From: Pipra filicauda
Taxonomy: Eukaryota > Chordata > Aves > Passeriformes > Pipridae
NCBI RefSeq assembly: GCF_003945595.2
Contig: NW_024104622.1
Location: forward strand, 186,001 to 250,000
DNA: 64,000 nucleotides
Reading direction: 5' to 3'
Numbering within the stretch: the stretch's first letter is position 1; each line of letters starts with the position of its first letter. Position numbers and translations under genes: made by a program. The notes beneath the pieces are model-generated. The model was not told where the DNA came from and made no database searches. It worked only from the letters and a program-made list of their open reading frames with translations. This document shows positions 1 to 12,736 of the stretch, piece by piece.

Positions 1-217
1 AGAAATTCTATACTGAGAGTGTGGTGAGGCAATGGGATAGGTTGCCCAGAGAAGCTGTGGCTGCCCCAACCCTGGAAGTGTTCAAGGACAGATTGGATGG
101 GGCTTGGAGCAACCTGGATAGTGGAAGGTGTCCCCACAGCAGGGAAGTTGGAATGAGCTGACCTTTAAGGTCCCTTCCAATGCAAATCGTTCAATGAGTC
201 TACGGTTTTATGATCCC
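1..217 (+). repeat. CR1 LINE 3' end, truncated by window start
   Basis: Typical CR1 3' sequence: the gttgcccagagaagctgtgg block, then gtgtcccc and ggtcccttccaa, then a degraded octamer tail near 195-217. Confidence 0.88.
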
Positions 218-328
218 ACACCCCAAAGGTGTTAAAGAAAAGGAAATCTTCAAAGGCATTCATTATTGTAGGATGGAAAATATCAGATTAAGCTGAAATC
301 CTGAAATTTTTACTGAATCTTGCCTTGG

Positions 329-442
329 CCTGGGCTTTGAGCATCCTCGTCTAGTGGGAGGTGTCCCTTCCCATGGCGGGGGGGTTGGAACGAGATGATC
401 TTTGAGGTCCCTCCCAATGCAAACCTTTCTATGATCCTGTGA
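329..442 (+). repeat. CR1 LINE 3' fragment
   Basis: A short CR1 3' end: a gctttgagca block, the ggcgggggggttggaacgag block, and a tail ending in tttctatgatcc. Confidence 0.85.
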
Positions 443-1451
443 CCTAAATTCCTATCATTTATCACTCACTGTGCCCAAGTGATATGTGAGCCAACTGTTC
501 TGCCTGTCCCCCTGTTAATGACGGGACTCAAAATGAGACAGAGCTACACACAGAGAAAAGCCTGAAACCTTCTCCCCTCTGCAGTGGGAAACACTGACAA
601 CGTGTCATAGGAAGAGCTCCCAACGCCAGCCCGTGCCCAGCAAGGCAGCCTGGGTGAGCGTCTCTCCATGCAGGATGAGTGTAAGTGACAGCTCTGAGAA
701 GGAGGGGACACAGACAGGAGAAATTCCTGCTGACAACTTGCTTGTTCTCCAGCCTCCCTCAGAGGTGCACACACACCCCAAGCCCTTTCACGTGGTTTTC
801 AACCACCCCCATTCCCCTTCCAGGCAAAATCCACATCCCTGACATCTCTGTGTGAGGAGGGTTTGGCTCTGTGTGTCAAAACATCATTAAATGTTTGGTT
901 TAGGAAGTGCCAGGGTGGCTGTCTCAGTGTTGTGCCGGAATTTGTGTTTCTGGCTCTGTCTTGGGAGCAGTTGTTGGAGCCAGGACTGCTGGGAGCCACA
1001 AATCAGTGTTTGCAGAGCAGCATCTCCTTGGCAGAACTGCTCTGAGAGGGGACACTTGACTCCTGGCTTGTCCTCCTGTGTCATTTTCTCCATGTCCTGC
1101 TGTAATATGCTTACCTAAAAAAAATTTAGCTTCTCTCAGTGCTGTGTGGAGATACTGCAGGCGAGACTTTCAGCTTTACAGCCCCTCCCCGGTTCCCAGT
1201 AACAGCACAGCCCTGCCTGGCAGTGCTCCTGTGATGAGAAATGTGTCGTAGCTCGTGGAGGATTGAGAAACTGTGGTCTTGGGGGCCATAGAAACCCTTC
1301 AGCTGGAAAGGCTGATCAGGAAACAAGATGAAGTTGCACGGGGCTCGCAAAGCTCCGCGTGTTACAACATTTCACAGCATTTATGGGTTTATGCAGCGCT
1401 CTGCAAGTGTTTTATGGGTGAAAACTGAGGCTCTTCAAGCCAGGGAAGGTG

Positions 1452-1580
1452 GAACATGGAATCGTTGAATCGTTTAGGTTGGGAAAGACCTCTAAGATCA
1501 CCGAGTCCAACCATTAACCCAGCACTGCCAAAGCCACTGCTAAACCACGTCCCCAAGTGCCACATCCACACATCTTTTAA
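1452..1580 (-). repeat. CR1 LINE 3' fragment, reverse
   Basis: Reverse-orientation CR1 3' end. It starts with the complement of the octamer tail and continues through the gttgggaaagacctctaaga and cgagtccaaccattaaccc blocks. This belongs to a different subfamily from the copy at position 1. Confidence 0.85.
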
Positions 1581-2609
1581 TGACATGAAAGCAAATTTCA
1601 CAAATGCCCTTCTTTGATATTTTTTTTTTTTTCGAACAAGCTTTTACGAAAATAGAGAGTGACACTCAGATCAGGAAAGGTTTCAATCATCTTGGGCTGC
1701 ACACTCTGGTTTTAATGTGATCACGTATTTCTCGAGGTGCAGAGACACACACGTGTCTGTGCTGATATGTCCCCTCTGTGCTTTGCACCAGGGTCTGCAG
1801 CAACCTGGAGAAGCAAACAGTGTGTGAACTCAGCTCTGGTGTGATTTCTGCAGCATCAGAGAGCGTGAGGGCGGGGAAGCACTTCATTCCTCCCCGGTGG
1901 TGCATGCTGGCTTCCCCCTCCCAAGTCTGCTCTCTGATATTTTGCCTGCTCTGCTTTGAAATAAGTGATTAGGCCTCTACGGCTTTCTTATGGGAAGATT
2001 CTTCCATGGTTTTATTTGATCTCCTGCTGCAGACTAAACATTCCCTTTCTCATTTCCCTGCCCACCTCCCCCACTATTTCCACATAAATAATCTCTCTTT
2101 ATCCCTAGTGTTTCATTTGTAATACGCACGGCTTCATGCTGGGTTTCCTTGAAAGCTGCACACTGGCCTCATTTCCATCTTCCTTAAGTGATTTTCAGAG
2201 CAGGGGGAGATTGAAACTAGTCCTAAATGTTTATCCAAATTGGTCCTTGTTGCCTTTATTTGCAGGGACTTGTGGATGCTGTCGAAATCAGTGACAGCTT
2301 TGGCCACTCGTCAGGTTTGAAAGATCACATCACTTATCTGGGTGCCCAGAAGTGAGTGGCCTGAACAGATTTTGGAATGGTGATGGGCAACACTGGCTTG
2401 ACCTTGAGCTGGCTGTGTTCTGAGCACATCTCCATGAAGGAGATTCATAGTAATAAATTTAAGGTAGGAAGAAGCCAAGCAACTTGGAAAGCACCAGAAA
2501 CCATCTTGTTGGTCAGATCAGGGTGGTTTTGGCCCAATATCCTCTCACTAGCAGTGGCTACCAAGGGAAAACAGCATAACAAGGCAAATATACAACATTC
2601 AGCCAGCCT

Positions 2610-2925
2610 GAAAGGAGGTTTTAGACAGGTGGGGGTTGGCATCTTCTCCCAGACAGCCAGTGACAGGACAAGAGGACAGAGCCTTCAGCTGTGCCAGCGA
2701 GATTCATGTTGGACCTAAGGATGAATTTCTTTACTGAAAGGGTTGTCAAGCACTGGAATGAACTGTCCAGGAATGTGGTGATGGATTCACCAACCCTGGA
2801 AGTGTTCAAGGAATGACTGGACTAGAGCACTCAGTGCTCTGGTCTGGTTGACAAGATGGGAATCAGCCAAAGGCTGGACTTGATGATCCTGAAGGTCTTT
2901 TCCAACCTTAACAATTATGTTTCAG
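2610..2925 (+). repeat. CR1 LINE 3' end
   Basis: CR1 3' region beginning in the cttctcccag...ggacaagagg block and ending with gatcctgaaggtcttttcca and a decayed tail. The middle is partly diverged. Confidence 0.85.
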
Positions 2926-3283
2926 CAACTTGCGGCTCCGAGATTTCTGAGCAAGAACTGCTGTTTTTTTATGTATTAGCATTTGGTAGCTTTGTCTCTC
3001 ATGCATTTCCCTGGTTATATTTTGTGTTTGTAGAAACTTTGGTACCTTTTCATGCCATGACAGGCATCGCACAGTTTGACATCGCTCCGTGTCTGTGAAT
3101 TATGTCCTTGGTTGGTTCTGCACCTGCCTCCTGCTGCTTTCATCTGACACTCCTCCCTTACCAGTATTGGAAAAGATAATGAACAGCCAGTCCCTGGTTA
3201 CCTTCTCCTGGTCACTCATGAGCTGTTAAGGCATGTTTATAATTTTTCCACCCTCACCCATCTCCTTTCCGTGGAAGAGAGTC

Positions 3284-3582
3284 AAACAATCATGGAATGG
3301 TTTGGATTGGAAGGGACCTTAAAGATCACCCAGTTCCAGCCCCCTACCATGGGCAGGGACACCTTCCACTATCCCAGGTTGCTCCAAGCCCCGTCCAACC
3401 TGGTCTTGGACACTTCCAGGGATGAGGCAGCCACAGCTTCTCTGGGTAACCTGTGCCAGGGCCTCCCCACCCTCACAAGGAAGGATTTCCTCCTAATATT
3501 TAATCTAAATCTACCCTCCTTCAGCTTAAAACCACTCCCCCTTGTCCTATCACTTTATGCCCTTGTCATGAATGATTTTGCT
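3284..3582 (-). repeat. CR1 LINE 3' end, reverse
   Basis: Clear reverse-complement CR1. The aatcatggaatggtttggat start is followed by the ccatgggcagggacaccttc block and then the cccccttgtcctatcac block. Confidence 0.92.
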
Positions 3583-5576
3583 TTTTAGTGGATTTGGGGG
3601 GTTAGTTTTTATATTAATGTGCACAAACTGCAAACCAGCAAAGCGTTACATGGGATTTATTTAGGAAAGGCAGAGAATGAGCCACAGGAGCAACTCACTT
3701 TTGCTGCTGGAGACTTTCCACACACGGGGCATGAGGAGAGGACATCGTCCTGGAAGGTTTTCCTCCTTTCTTCCGCAGAAGTAGCAAAGTGAATGTGTGA
3801 CTCTCCCGGGAAAGATCATGGGTTTGTGTAATAGAAGGCTGTCTGCAAGATAGCCCCTTCTGGACTTGCTCTTTTCCAGCACAGTAGGAAGGAAAGTGAT
3901 AAAGGAGCAGCTCTCTCACTTCCCCCACTGCATAACAAATTTAAGTTTCTGATGGTATAAGACAACCTCACTCTCAATCTCCTTTCTGTGTCCTTCCCCC
4001 TGTTTGCATAAGAAATAACATTTTTTTTTTCACTCATTTGTTAACTGAGATGATTCTCAGGCCCTCAGATACTGTGATATAAATTCCACTACAAATATTC
4101 CCAGTGGTAGCACACAGAACCGTGGTGATTTTTTTTGGAGCCCGGGCACGTTTTTCAGACACAAAATGCCCTGACCTGTCAAGCTTGAGAGAGCTGCCAA
4201 CAAGATGTGTCTTCAGCTGGGGTCAGTGGGAGGCTAAATCCGAAAAATCCAAAATCGGAGACGAATGGAGCGTGTCAGCAAAGCCCCTTTTGCTCCATTG
4301 ATTGTTTTGTGTTGATTCCTTAGTTTTTGCTGTTGTCACTGCCATCTAATTTAAGGCATTGCTGTTAAATTAAAAGGCATGATTGACTGACTGGCATCTG
4401 AGACACATTGCAGCTGTCAGCTGCAAAGATAAACTCCGGATCGAGATGCAAATCTTCCCAAAGATCAGGGGTGTTTGCATGAGGTGTGTAGGTGGAGCCC
4501 TCTCAGTTAATTTGTAGGAGGAAAGACCTCTTCTTTTGGCCTCTCTGCTTAGGATTCAGAGCAAGAAATGCCAAATATGAACTTCCTGGTTGATTCCGAC
4601 CCTCTTGAAGTCTTTTCCATTTAACTGGAGAATTAAAATGCATTGGGTCAGCCTTGCATGAAAACTAATTTGTTTTAGTAGGTGATCATGATAAGAACTG
4701 ACTGAGCAGGATCAAAAAACTCTTTAGAAACTGGATTAAAGACCTCCCTGGATGACAGTCTCCGTGGCTCTCGAGCCAGTCCCACAAAGCCTCAGATGCA
4801 ACAGCAGCTTTGAAAAACTCCTGCCAGGAGCCAAGACTGTTCTCCAAAAATCAAAACCACAAGTTAAAGCTCACTGTGGGATCGAGGTGACAGCTACTGG
4901 TTGTGATGGGAACCTCTGGAGCTAGAGGCATGAGCCAGAGCCACTCCTATTAAATGGAATAAAGGGCAAAGCGAGAGGAGCCTGTGGACCTGCGAGGCTG
5001 GAGCTGAGCAAAAGTTCCCTAAGTGGGAAAGGGTTGGGTGTGTGACCTTCAGAGGAGTCAGTGCCTTTGAAAAGCAAAACCCTTTATAGAGCAGTTGCAG
5101 CAGACTCATTATTTCTGGATTAAGGACAGATGGCAACTCAACCCGCATCGATCAGCGGGGTGCAGCAGTTGGTGGAGAGCTGATGAAACAGGAACCTCCA
5201 GGGGCAGAAGGGACTTGTCTGCAAAGGGTCCCATTAACTTCAGTGCGAGTCTGTGCTGTGTTTCATGTGGGTTATTTGATTCCCTGCACCAGAAAGGTCT
5301 CCTCCCAGCCCGTGCTTGAAATGTAAGAAGGGGCAGAGCAGGGAGTTGTGTGGTGAACAAGGGGGGATGAGTTTCCTGGAAGGTGGGAAGTCCATGAGGG
5401 TTGTGTCAGCTCAACAAGCAGAGGCTGAGGGATGAACTGAGTGACGGGGCCGCTGTGCAACCACTGCAGTGACCACACCCCACTTATTTCTCTTCTGCAG
5501 CATCTGCACTGGGCTGAAAGCACCTGTGGGTTGTGGAGCTCAGCTGCTCCACAGCCACTGCAGATCGTTCCCTTCA

Positions 5577-6000
5577 TGGAATCATAGAATCGTTAAAGTT
5601 GGAAAAGCCCTCTAAGGTCGCCAAGTCCAACTGTCAACGTAGCACCACCCCCATGTTCACCATTAAACCATGCCATACCCACAAGTTCTTTGAACACCTC
5701 CAGGGATTGTGGCTCCACCACCTCCCTTGGCAGCCTGTTCCAATGCTTGACAACCCATTCAGTAAAGAAATTTTTCCTAATATATAATCTAAAGCTCACC
5801 TTGGCACAACTTTAGGCCATGTCCTCTCATCTTGCCACTCGTTACCTGGGAGAAGAGACTGACCCCCATCTGGCTACAACTTCATTTCAGGGAGTTGTAG
5901 AGAGTGAAAAGGTCTCCCTTCACCATCCATGTCTCCGTGCTGAACTCTCCCAGCTCCCTCAGTGACTACCTTGTTATCCAGCCACCCCTTTCCACCGGCC
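5577..6000 (-). repeat. CR1 LINE 3' end, reverse
   Basis: Starts with the complement of the tail (atggaatcatagaatcg) and runs about 420 bp through ccaatgcttgacaacccatt and cctgggagaagagactgacc into the more 5' CR1 segment with the stretch ctcccagctccctcag. Confidence 0.9.
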
Positions 6001-6534
6001 AGATCCTTTCACAGTGGGCAGAAGAGCCCACTGTTGTACTCATGGCACAGCATTTTTCCCCCTGAAAGGTAGGATGGGAATAACTTCATATAACAGACCC
6101 TTAACCACTTGTTTACAGCTCCACTAAAAAAGACAAATCACCCGAAACAGTGAATGACTAGACCCAGGAAAAAAAGGAAGATTTCAAAAGGTTTATCTGA
6201 CAGCCAATAAACAGGATAAATAACATGCAGCATTTAGTTTGTCAGGACCATGGTACAACCTGATGATAAAAAAGGACTGCTCCATAAAGTGGGGAATACC
6301 TTTGTCTTGGCTGTAAATGCCTGTGTTGATTTAGGAAGTGCTCTGGTACTTCTCTAACTTCTCTTTAGTACTCACAAATGGGATGGAAACTGAGGAATAA
6401 GGAGAGGAAGGAAGTTATCTGTGCTCAACCACATAAAGAGATCTCATTCCAGTTAAAGTTTTGAGATCATGATGGTTTTTATCTTATTTTGACTGGTTCT
6501 CCCATTGCTGAGGATAAGCAGAGTAAGAGCTACC

Positions 6535-7070
6535 CCCTCTACTCTGCTCTGATGAGACCCCCCCTGTAGTGCTGATCCAGCTCTAGGATCCCCAGCACAG
6601 GAAGGACATGGAGCTGTTGGAGCAAGACCAGGGGAGACACCAAGGTGATCAGAGGGATGGAGCAGCTCTGCTGGGAGGAAAGGCTGGGAGAGCTGGGATT
6701 GTTCAGCCTGGAGAAGAGAAGGCTTTGGGGTGACCTAATTGTGGCCTTCCAGTACCTTAAGGGGGCTACAAAAAAGATGGAGAGAGACTTTGGAGAAGAG
6801 CATGGAGTGACAGGACAAGGGGGAATGGCTTCAAACTGAAACAGAGTAGGTTTAGACTAGATATTAGGAAGAAATTATTTATTATAAAGGTGGGGAGGCC
6901 CTGGCACAGGTAGCCAAGAGAGATGTGGCTGCCCCATCCCTGGAAGTCCAAGGCCAGGTTGGATGGGGCTTTGAGCAACCTGGTCTAGTGAAAGGTGTCC
7001 CTGCCCATGGCAGGGGGTTGGAACAGGATGATCTTCAAGGTCCCTTCCAACTCAAACTGTTCTATTTTAA
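6535..7070 (+). repeat. CR1 LINE 3' end, longer copy
   Basis: About 530 bp. It begins with the 3' part of the CR1 reverse-transcriptase region (gctgatccagctctaggatc), passes the ttcagcctggagaagagaag block, and ends at the ggtcccttccaactcaaact block. Confidence 0.92.
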
Positions 7071-9269
7071 GATTTAAGAAGTCAAAGACTGGCACCTGCA
7101 CTACCCCTCACTCTTTCCTGTAGTGAGACCAGGCAGCACCTATTTCTGTATATATTTGAGGGGGTCAATGTCATCATGTTTCTATCCTGAAATGCAGAGC
7201 TGTTTGAATAACCCATCATCAAACTGGGGACACCATGACATCCAGTGAATCTGGGTAACCAGTGTGTATTTTACTTACAAACACCATATAAAATAACTTC
7301 TGAAGACACTGGAGCAATTAGACATTTTGTCTCAAAAAAGCATCCCAGGGAAATAAATCCTAACCCCACCTAAGGCTTGTGTGGAGGTGCTTCCTGCCTA
7401 AACCTAACTCTAATCTGCAAGGGAGTGAGAGCAAAGAAAGACATCCTGAAAAGGGCAAGCAAAGTGTTGGTTATCTCCTAAAGGTGTCTGGTTGCAGATA
7501 TCCTATTGATCAGCTCAAACCAGGCATCAGGATACCTCCCATTTTGCCAATGGCTTCTGTAACGGAAACACGATCTGTGTCCCAGCAGGAAAGAGGAGAG
7601 ACAAACCTGTTTTCCCAATGCTGTTTAGAAAAAGAACCAGCACAGAAAGTGACTTTTGAGGGAAAGACAATCTTCTTCAAGGTCAAATATTTGTTGTGTG
7701 CTGCTACCAGGATCTCTGAGCTCCTGGCTGGCAGGTTCACTACCCTGCATTTCCATCCTGCTCCATTTTCCCATGTTATTCTCATTATTAAGTACCTGAG
7801 CAGCTTCCATGACCATCACCAGTGTGAATGTTGCTGAGCATGTGTTTATTTTCACTCTGTCTTGGGAGGAAAAGTCAAAGTGTGGTGGCAGCAGAGTGTG
7901 AACTCGTGGCTTTATGCTGTGCAGGTGGATGAATATTGTCCCATCCCTAAGCAAGGGGGTGCTGATAATGTCCCTTTATTCTGATTTGGCATCTAGTTGG
8001 GCTTATTTTTCCAGAGAAGGCTGGTGTCCTGCCTAGTGTGTGTCAGGAGCAGCTCAGAGCACAGTCATGATCTCCACTGCCTCAGAAATAGCAATACAGG
8101 GGGGCTGAGTCAGCTCGAGTGGATCATCTGCATCTCTGAATTCTCTGGCTCTTGGCAAGGAAAGAAAAAGGGGCTTTATTTCGTTTTTATTTTTTAAAAG
8201 CAGCATTTGTCTTTTTCCCAGTGTTTCCTGCCTTCAAAAAACTGCATCTTTAGCTCATTATCTTTCTCTGTGCCTGGACACAGCACACAGCTGAATTTCC
8301 TGGACCCGAGGCATCTCCAAGGGTAGCTGTGGGTAATGAGAGAATTCACAGCAGGAAAAACAGCCATAGGAAAGTGGCCACCTCTGGGATGAAGGGCCAC
8401 CTCTGCTCCTCCCCATGAGGTGGGCACACGATGGAGCAAAACAGCCAGGCAACTGAGGCTTATTTTAGCAGATTTTAGCTTGCTGCACACAGGCCATGAG
8501 GAGTGAACAGACCACTGAGGGATGTGACAGCTTATCTGTCACCTGAAGGGCCTGGATGATCCCCTGCTGACTTTTTACAACCCAAAACCCAGCTTTGCTT
8601 GGCTCCCTGCAGGTGTTTTAACTGTGGGAGGCAAGCCAGATTCAAATGGTCTTCACGGTCCACTCTGCCATCAGCATTTATGGACATTCCACCAGGGCTG
8701 GTTGTTCCTGGCAACAAGCTGGGAAGATGCAGGGTGGAGAAGCTGCAGAGGCTCAGAATTTCCCTTCTGCCAGTGGCAGGATCATCCCTGCAGCAGGAGT
8801 TTGGTGGATCCATCACCTGTCAGGGAGGTAGCTGGTGGGACAAGGGGGAAAAAGCTGAGTGTTGCTGACACCACCACTGAGCATGGCTGGGAGGGGAAGC
8901 CTAAAAACCATCTTCATCTCATGGAGCTCACAGGTTGCTCCCCATGGGTTCTGGAAGGGTGCTGGAGAGTGAAATCATTCCCCTACCAAAGCTGTCCTCA
9001 GGAGTGGTGCCTCTCTGTGGCTCATCTGCACTGTGGGGAAAAGGAGTGGCCTTGGGTCGTAGAACTCCCACCCTTATCCCTTCCCAGCTCCCTGGTCTTC
9101 ACACAGTGTTTGTTGGGGGAAAGAGGAAGGAGACACAACCTCACTGATGCTGGATTTGCATCCCAAAGTGATTTCTGCTCATGTCTTCTGGGGTTAGAAG
9201 ACAACACAAAATGGGCAGAAGGTCTTGTGAGAGGGAGGCCTCTTTGCCACAGGAAGAACAGGACTACTT

Positions 9270-9400
9270 AAATCATAGAAATATAGAATATCCTGAGTTG
9301 GAAGTGACCCATAAGGATCACTGAATTCCAGGACAGCCCCAAGAATCCCATTACGTGCCTGAGAGGTTATCCAAGCGCTTCTTGAACTCTGACAAAAGGA
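9270..9400 (-). repeat. CR1 LINE fragment, reverse
   Basis: Begins aatcatagaaatatagaata, then a gagttggaagtgacccataa block. Matches the 3' end of a CR1 subfamily in reverse orientation. Confidence 0.8.
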
Positions 9401-9469
9401 ACAGGGAATAATTGAAGAGAAGTCAATACAAAGGCAATGCTTCTCAATTCATCTCTTATGTCTTGACTT

Positions 9470-9758
9470 TCAGGTGGGTGTCAGTCTCCTCTCCAGGAAC
9501 CAGCTGTAGGACAAGAGGGCACAGCCTTGAGCTGTGCCAGGGGAGGTTTAGGTTGGACATTGGGAAGTTCTTTCCAGAGACAGTGATCATACCTTGGAAT
9601 GGGCTGCCCAGGGAGGTGGTGGAGTCATTGTCCGTGGGGGTGTTGAAGCACAGCATGGATGTGGCACTTAGACAAAGTGGGGTTAGGTCATAGGTCAGAC
9701 TGGATGATCTCAGAGGTCTTTTCCAACCCAGTTGATTCTGTGGCTCTGTGACTTTCTG
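9470..9758 (+). repeat. CR1 LINE 3' end ending 138 bp before the TSR1 exon
   Basis: CR1 3' region with gaatgggctgcccagggagg and tctcagaggtcttttccaac, ending in a decayed tail. It ends about 140 bp upstream of the TSR1 acceptor, so it occupies part of the splice-proximal intron. Confidence 0.9.
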
Positions 9759-9896
9759 GGCTACCCCGCAGTGCCCAGACTTTTAAGGACACCCGAGCTT
9801 TGGGGCTTGGCGGTGGGTACGTCGTAGGCTCTGCCAGGCCGCTATCGCCTCATCCTCCTCACTGAAGCTGATGAGGCTTTTCTGGATTTTGCCCAG

Positions 9897-10055
9897 GTGG
9901 TTGGAACTCGTGGTCGGCTTGGGGCGACTGCACCAAGGACTGCGGGGGAGGCCTCCAGACCCGCATGCGCTCCTGCAAACCCCTTCCCAAGGAGGGCCTC
10001 GGCTGCGAGGGAGTCCTGGAGGAGGGTCGGCTGTGCAATAGGAAGGCGTGCAATA
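9897..10055 (+). CDS. ADGRB1: ADGRB1 exon: thrombospondin type 1 repeat 1
   Basis: Exon of 159 nt (53 codons), phase 1 in and 1 out, between a cag acceptor at 9894-9896 and gtaagt from 10056. It encodes a complete TSR: the Trp ladder WNSWSAW, then [10 protein letters not shown], and six cysteines in TSR spacing, ending LCNRKACN. TSRs are extracellular three-stranded folds; those of BAI1 are reported to bind phosphatidylserine, LPS and CD36 in mammals. The Trp residues are the usual C-mannosylation positions. The CTKDCG motif has Asp where an O-fucose acceptor Ser/Thr would be, so this repeat probably lacks O-fucose. The start of the exon was set by the acceptor and by the match of GGW to the mammalian protein. 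The preceding exon is outside the window. Confidence 0.97.
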
Positions 10056-10794
10056 GTAAGTGCAGGCATGTTCCCTTCGCATGTTCCTCTCCCTTCCCAG
10101 GAGGAGGAGCTTGGCCTTGTCCCTGTAAATAATTTGGGACACTCCAGAGGCACCAGGAAGCTGCTGAAGGGTCATGTTGGAGCAGCAGTCCCAGGGGAGC
10201 ATGTGGGTGAGGCTGTGCATGGCCCTGCCCTGCCCTGCCTGCCTTGCATGCACACGTCGTCCAACACACACGCCTGCAGATCCAGGCCTTCAGCCCAAGA
10301 ACTAGGGGTTAATCCATAGGAACCAATAAGCAGGCTTGCATCAGGTTTTCGTGTGCTGGTGGTAAACCTGCCACCGAGGGCAAAATATCCATCCCTAAAG
10401 GCATTGCTTTTAGTTGGAGCCTCTCTCCCATATAGTTAAAGCAGGAAGCTGAGTTTCTGTTTTGCTTCTTTTTTGCTTCTTTTTGGTTTAGTTCAAGAGC
10501 AGTGATCCTGTCCCTCTCTTTTACAAAATGAAACCCACGGTGCCAAGATGTGGAGAAAGATCTGGCCATTAGAGAGACAAAATGCAGGGACTGAGCATGG
10601 CAAAGGCCTCGGTGAATGCTCCACCCTCCTCCTGTAATGAACCCTCCTTCCAGGTCCTCTTCTCCAGGGAACAGGGGACAGATTGTCAACACCAGTCACA
10701 TACTAATGGGTCAAGCTAGTGAAGCTCCAGCACTTTCATCCCCAGTTCTTCTTTTCCACAAGCTGAGTTGGGAGGGGGATGAAGAGGAAAAACC

Positions 10795-10836
10795 AGCTGA
10801 GCTGAGTAGAGTAGACTGAGTAGACTCAGCTCAGCT
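10795..10836. repeat. Short perfect inverted repeat (13-bp arms)
   Basis: Arms agctgagctgagt (10795-10807) and actcagctcagct (10824-10836) are exact reverse complements around a 16-nt loop. Both are built of overlapping gctgag units, so it may just be a local simple repeat. Confidence 0.75.
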
Positions 10837-12099
10837 CAGCAAATGCAAGCAAATGGCTGATTATGATTATTCCCTTCTTTTTATTTCAAATTCGTGGTGG
10901 AGAATGTTTGAACAACTCCTCTGATTAGTCAAATAACTAGGGAAAGTTCAACTGTCTTCAAAGGCTGGGAAGTATCTCCTGATAAAGGGGAAGTTCAAAT
11001 AAAGGGACATAAATATATTCTTCTAATAAGGGCTAAAATGATTTCATGCATATTTTAACATTTCCATAAATTTAAAATATGTTGCAATTAGGCTTTTTTT
11101 TTTAATGAAACCTGGGATACTGAATTTCCTCTCCTTGACTCACAGTTGCTAATCTCCTTCTGAGGTTTGCCCGACACAAGGGATATTTAATCCATGTCCC
11201 CCATACTTGCTGGTGACTTTATCGTTGTAACAGAGCTGTGGATTGAGGGTGGGAGTGCAAGGACATGGAAACTGGTCCTGAAAGACACTTGTGGGACTGA
11301 ATGAAGATGGAGGAAGGGCCACACCAGTCCTGGTGGGCAATGGTGTGAAGCAGAAGAAGGTGGAGGTGGCACTGTGGGTGGGTAGAGGGGGATCTGCAGG
11401 GGTGGTCATTGTTTGAACATGGGGGCACAAGGGACAACAAGCAGAAAAGCTCCTTAGACAGCCCCTCATGTTCTGGACAAACTAGGGGAGGACCCAGCTC
11501 CCCAGATTCTCTTTGCAGGACACCCATCCTCATCCTTAACCATCTTCCAAGCCCCTGTTGGATTCTTTCACAAGTCCCTGTTGGACTTCAGCGTGGCAGA
11601 ATGGACACTTTTCCAGGTCCAGATTCACCATAACGGAGCAAGGAGCAAAACATCTTCTCTTGATCTTCCCCAGGGATGAAACTTTGCCTCTTCTTCATGA
11701 TAGTTCTCCTGAGGTTGTGGTGGCAAGGAAGGATGGAGTGGGATGGTGGACAGCCCTGGAGCCTGGAAGTGTGGGTTGGATTTCCAGCTCCTCTCATTGC
11801 ACAGAGTACAGCAGTGCAGGATAAATCCTTATTTACTCACTAGTTACTCACTCATTTTCGAGAACACAACATTGAGTAAAGCCAATCCCAGGTGCAGCAA
11901 ACCCTGATTGTACCCCAGATGGGTTCTGATTCAATAAATTATTTCACTATTGTCTCCCTGTCCCCTTTCCATTACATTCCCAGTCAACTCCTGCTCCAAA
12001 TCACAATGAGATGAGTTCAGCTGAGATTATTTGGGAAGAAAGGATCTTGAGCTAAGTGGAAAACCCAAGTTTGAAAAGAGAGCACACCCACAGAGTGGG

Positions 12100-12257
12100 G
12101 CAGCAAAAATGGATTTATTCCTTTGAAATAAATAAGTTAATTCTGATTAATTGTTCCAAAAGCCTCTTTGGAGACAAGCTGCTGAGCCCCCTTGTGATAA
12201 TTCCTTGCTGGAAAATATTTGAGGGAAGATGTGAGCAATAAACCTTTCAAGAAGACT
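12100..12257 (+). repeat. Direct repeat copy A
   Basis: This stretch matches 13941-14077 over most of its length in the same orientation. Shared blocks include gatttattcctttg, aagttaattc-type, cctctttggagacaa and ctgctgagccc, with small indels and substitutions. It contains gcaataaac near its end, a possible AATAAA signal. It could be a dispersed family (for example an LTR fragment) or an old local duplication. Confidence 0.75.
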
Positions 12258-12663
12258 TGTCCATGTACATCTTGAGGTTTCTGCCTACCTCAAAACGAAC
12301 TTGTATCTCTTCACACCTCCCAAAACTGTGCATTTGGCTCTGAACTCACCTCTCAGTGAACCTGTCCCTTGTTGCCTTTGCCTAAGGAGATGCACTTCTG
12401 ACCCAAGAAGGGTTTCTAATTTTTTTTGCGCATATCTTTTCTTTCTTTTTGCTTTGATCTGCACCAAAACCTAAGAGGATTTAAAAGTAGATTAGAAATC
12501 CTGTTTTAAATGTGTCACTGTTATTTTCATATTGACTTTAGCTCATAGATTTGTTAGGGATGAGTAGGAACTTTGTTCTTTCACTGGAACTGTTATTTTC
12601 CTAAGTGTTCACTATATATTGCAGTTTAAATAGGTTCTATTTTGTTTTAATTAAAAAGAAAGG

Positions 12664-12735
<72 letters not shown>
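12664..12735 (+). repeat. Poly(A) homopolymer, 72 nt
   Basis: An uninterrupted run of A after aaaagaaagg. There is no recognisable retrocopy body upstream. The long open frame through it is only poly-lysine. Confidence 0.95.

Positions 12736-12736
<1 letters not shown>

Larger units (their letters stand above)
1..9896 (+). other. ADGRB1: Intron upstream of the TSR1 exon, partial
   Basis: No coding exon is recognised here. The expected large N-terminal exon (signal peptide, CUB-like region) is not in this stretch. It holds CR1 fragments in both orientations at about 1, 329, 1452, 2610, 3284, 5577, 6535, 9270 and 9470. Between them are CR1-free stretches (about 3600-5570, 7070-9260) in which I see no gene. 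One subsegment, about 4320-4500, contains clustered E-boxes and an octamer motif. The acceptor at the end (pyrimidine-rich, then cag at 9894-9896) is the TSR1 splice site. Confidence 0.7.

Noticed and set aside
8624..9271. A 215-codon open frame on the + strand
   Set aside because: No domain, no family resemblance, no coding-like composition and no suitable splice sites; it lies in plain intron and is best read as chance.
1..9896. Search for the N-terminal exon (signal peptide and CUB-like region)
   Set aside because: No matching coding sequence; the exon should lie upstream of the window.
9783..10271. Minus-strand open frames over TSR1
   Set aside because: Antisense shadows of the TSR1 exon and its GC-rich flank.
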